Source of the DNA: UBA6136 sp044351045
GTDB lineage: Bacteria; Pseudomonadota; Gammaproteobacteria; Methylococcales; Methylococcaceae
Assembly: GCA_044351045.1 (NCBI GenBank)
Contig: JBILGM010000008.1
Span: 1-64,000, forward strand
Direction of reading: 5' to 3'
DNA: 64,000 bases
In this document: piece by piece, positions 62,678-64,000 of the stretch
How positions within the stretch are numbered: the first letter of the stretch is position 1
Layout: the number at the start of each line of letters is the position of its first letter
Notes under the pieces: model-generated
Seen by the model: only the letters and a program-made list of their open reading frames with translations
Told to the model about the DNA's origin: nothing
Databases searched by the model: none
Position numbers and translations under genes: made by a program

Positions 62678-63470
62678 ACCGACCAGCCATTCCTACAGGC
62701 GATGGTCAAAATGATCTTGCCGCGGGCGTGTCCTTCAAGGCTTTCCTCCAATTCGTCCGACAGGTTTTCCAGGAGAAATACCTCATTGATGACCGTTTTT
62801 AGTTCACCAACGGTTACCTCTCTGGCCAGCAAGGAGGCTAAATCGGCGGGATGAGCCCGGACGATAGTGCCCCGGATTTGTTGTCGACTGAAAACTCTCA
62901 GCTGCAATCCAGCAAGGCCCAGTGAAAGATGGGGAAGCAGGGCGACATAGCGTACCTCCGGGGTCAGCGCAGGTTGCCTGAGACTGAACAGTGAATGACC
63001 CGCGCAATCGAGAATCACATCAAAGTTCGCTTTTGCCAATTCGGGATTTTCCTGGGCGTAATTCAGTACGGTTTCTGCGGCGAGTTAATGGCAGAAAGTC
63101 AGATTTTGGGCCGCGCAAAGAGCGGTGACGGTGGCGCCCAGCCGTCGTCCGATCTGCACGCCATAATGTCCGACAATGCCGACCTCCGATGACCAACAGC
63201 TTCTGGCCAGACTTAGGTTGACCCTGATCCCTCAGCGCTTGGAAGGCCGTCAAGCCGGCCAGAAGCAGTGCTTCCATGGGCTTGAAATCCAGCCCCTCTG
63301 GCAGTCGGCAAACATAACTGCTCTCTACCACCACAGACTCCCCGGTGGCACCCAGACTATTGATGAGCAGCATGCCAAATATACGATCCCATATTTCCCA
63401 GCCGGTGACGCCAGTACTGGTTTTGCTGACAATGCACGCGAAATCGAAACAGGGTGTCGACGCAAAGTGC
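62674..63470 (-). pseudogene. Broken zinc-type alcohol dehydrogenase/quinone oxidoreductase
   Basis: The minus strand reads DFACIVSKTSTGVTGWEIWD, SLGATGESVVVESSYVCRLP and LLAGLTAFQALRDQGQ, then LLVIGG. A frameshift near 63185 follows, after which another frame gives GIVGHYGVQIGRRLGATVTA. A TAA near 63088 interrupts it, then AAETVLNYAQENPELAKANF and the intact C-terminal third ending at TGA 62674. This is an MDR-family NAD(P)H oxidoreductase lacking its N-terminus and carrying at least one frameshift and one nonsense codon. It overlaps yheU. Confidence 0.75.
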
Positions 63471-63664
63471 AGCTATCTCAGCCGCCTCAACATACGTGAA
63501 TACCATTTTAAGTCAATGGGATTGATTGAGTTGGCTAAGATCTTGATCAGAAGCTCTCTTCTGACCGGGTGTCGGTTGCGGTATCCCGGTCAGGCGGAGT
63601 TTTTCCGGTCCGCCATAACCGGTGAACTGCATGGATTTCTGCGGCGTGATCGTGCGGTGTGCGC
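63471..63664. other. Stretch without recognised gene
   Basis: This lies between the broken dehydrogenase and the CDGSH gene on the minus strand. It may contain the lost dehydrogenase 5' end. Nothing else is recognised. Confidence 0.4.
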
Positions 63665-63904
63665 CTATAGTTTGGAATGTGTGCCATCGCATAGCACGCT
63701 GTTCTGGCTATGTTTGCATCCGCAGAAATAAACCGTGCCGGATTTGTCGGCAGTGTATTTAACGGGGGCCATAGCGCTATCCTTGTGACTCCCGTCGCAG
63801 AAGGGTTGCCCACCGCTTTTGCCGCAGGCGCACCAGTAATAGTCTTTGCCGGCCTCCACTTCCACAGCGTAGGGTCCTTTCTTGGCAATGCTGGGTTGGT
63901 TCAT
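63665..63904 (-). CDS. Double CDGSH iron-sulfur protein
   Basis: This 79-residue protein holds two complete CDGSH motifs: CACGKSGGQPFCDGSH and CGCKHSQNSVLCDGTH. Each uses three Cys and one His to bind a [2Fe-2S] cluster. Tandem single-chain versions are known in bacteria. The role is probably redox or cluster transfer. The start fits the family (MNQPSIAKKGPYAVEV). It follows, on the same strand, the gene that runs off the right edge. Confidence 0.9.
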   Translation of the reverse strand: MNQPSIAKKGPYAVEVEAGKDYYWCACGKSGGQPFCDGSHKDSAMAPVKYTADKSGTVYFCGCKHSQNSVLCDGTHSKL

Positions 63905-63922
63905 GGGGTATTTCTCGATAAT

Positions 63923-64000
63923 TCAGGGTTTGATTTCAACATAGATTGGCTGGAAGCTGGCGCAGCCGTCCTTGCTCGTGGCCTTGAGGGTAATGCGGAC
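63923..64000 (-). CDS. C-terminal end of an unidentified protein, cut by window edge
   Basis: Minus strand: the last 25 codons before TGA 63925-63923 read as VRITLKATSKDGCASFQPIY then VEIKP, entering from the right edge. It has one Cys and a beta-strand-like pattern. Too short to identify; the frame choice rests on the absence of stops only. It ends 18 bases before the CDGSH start, so the two may share an operon. Confidence 0.4.
   Translation of the reverse strand, partial: VRITLKATSKDGCASFQPIYVEIKP

Overview
The window looks like a chromosomal segment of a gammaproteobacterium. It carries the tig-clpP-clpX-lon-hup-ppiD block, the ponA/pilMNOPQ divergent pair, ybbA/ybbP divergent from tesA, apaG-apaH, mpl, hflD, trhP and rlhA, all moderately GC-rich with Shine-Dalgarno starts. 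No gene fixes the genus. A lineage near the Chromatiales or other sulfur/methane-type gammaproteobacteria is a guess only.

Layout. 1-710: 5' part of a P4-type tyrosine integrase running off the left edge, preceded by a palindromic repeat cluster; probably the end of an integrated element. 960-3200: rpmE, its terminator, and a group IIC intron inserted directly behind that terminator; the intron reverse transcriptase has one nonsense codon. 3247-11050: ponA divergent from pilM(broken)-pilN-pilO-pilP-pilQ (type IV pilus alignment and secretin complex). 11087-17470: rne with a long leader, divergent from rluC-HAD phosphatase-sppA-nudix. 17526-21875 (minus): apaG-apaH-AI-2E permease, then rlhA. 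22030-25256: mpl and a glycosyltransferase/SDR fusion. 25346-28821 (minus): trhP-rraA-pduO-ispH. 28899-33991: cysM, rlmD, an L,D-transpeptidase, yajR and an unknown membrane-anchored protein. 34014-40796: glutaredoxin, DUF502 protein, small lipoprotein, a MarR regulator with a Cys cluster, a giant FAD/Fe-S oxidoreductase, and a PII protein. 40906-41740: decayed remains of an rpoS-like sigma factor and a GltD-like oxidoreductase. 41744-43954: DnaJ-domain/VWA pair and a small membrane protein. 44021-48803: ybbP-ybbA, tesA, hopJ, CarS-like. 48882-52419: hflD, a broken pterin dehydratase, hpf, RDD pair, class II aldolase, tRNA-Leu. 52587-61144: tig, clpP, clpX, lon (sigma-32-like promoter), hup, tRNA-Val, tRNA-Asp, ppiD. 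61226-64000: second AI-2E permease, yheU, a broken zinc-type dehydrogenase, a double CDGSH protein and a gene running off the right edge.

Common themes are envelope building (PBP1a, L,D-transpeptidase, Mpl, type IV pilus), protein quality control (trigger factor, ClpXP, Lon, PpiD, HU) and RNA processing or modification (RNase E, RraA, RluC, RlmD, RlhA, TrhP, HPF). The least ordinary features are the intron sitting on a terminator, six genes broken by nonsense or frameshift changes (pilM, the intron RT, rpoS-like, gltD-like, pterin dehydratase, zinc dehydrogenase), the glycosyltransferase/SDR fusion and the Cys-cluster MarR. I found no CRISPR array, and no convincing new multi-gene system; the best candidates for undescribed biology are listed as findings.
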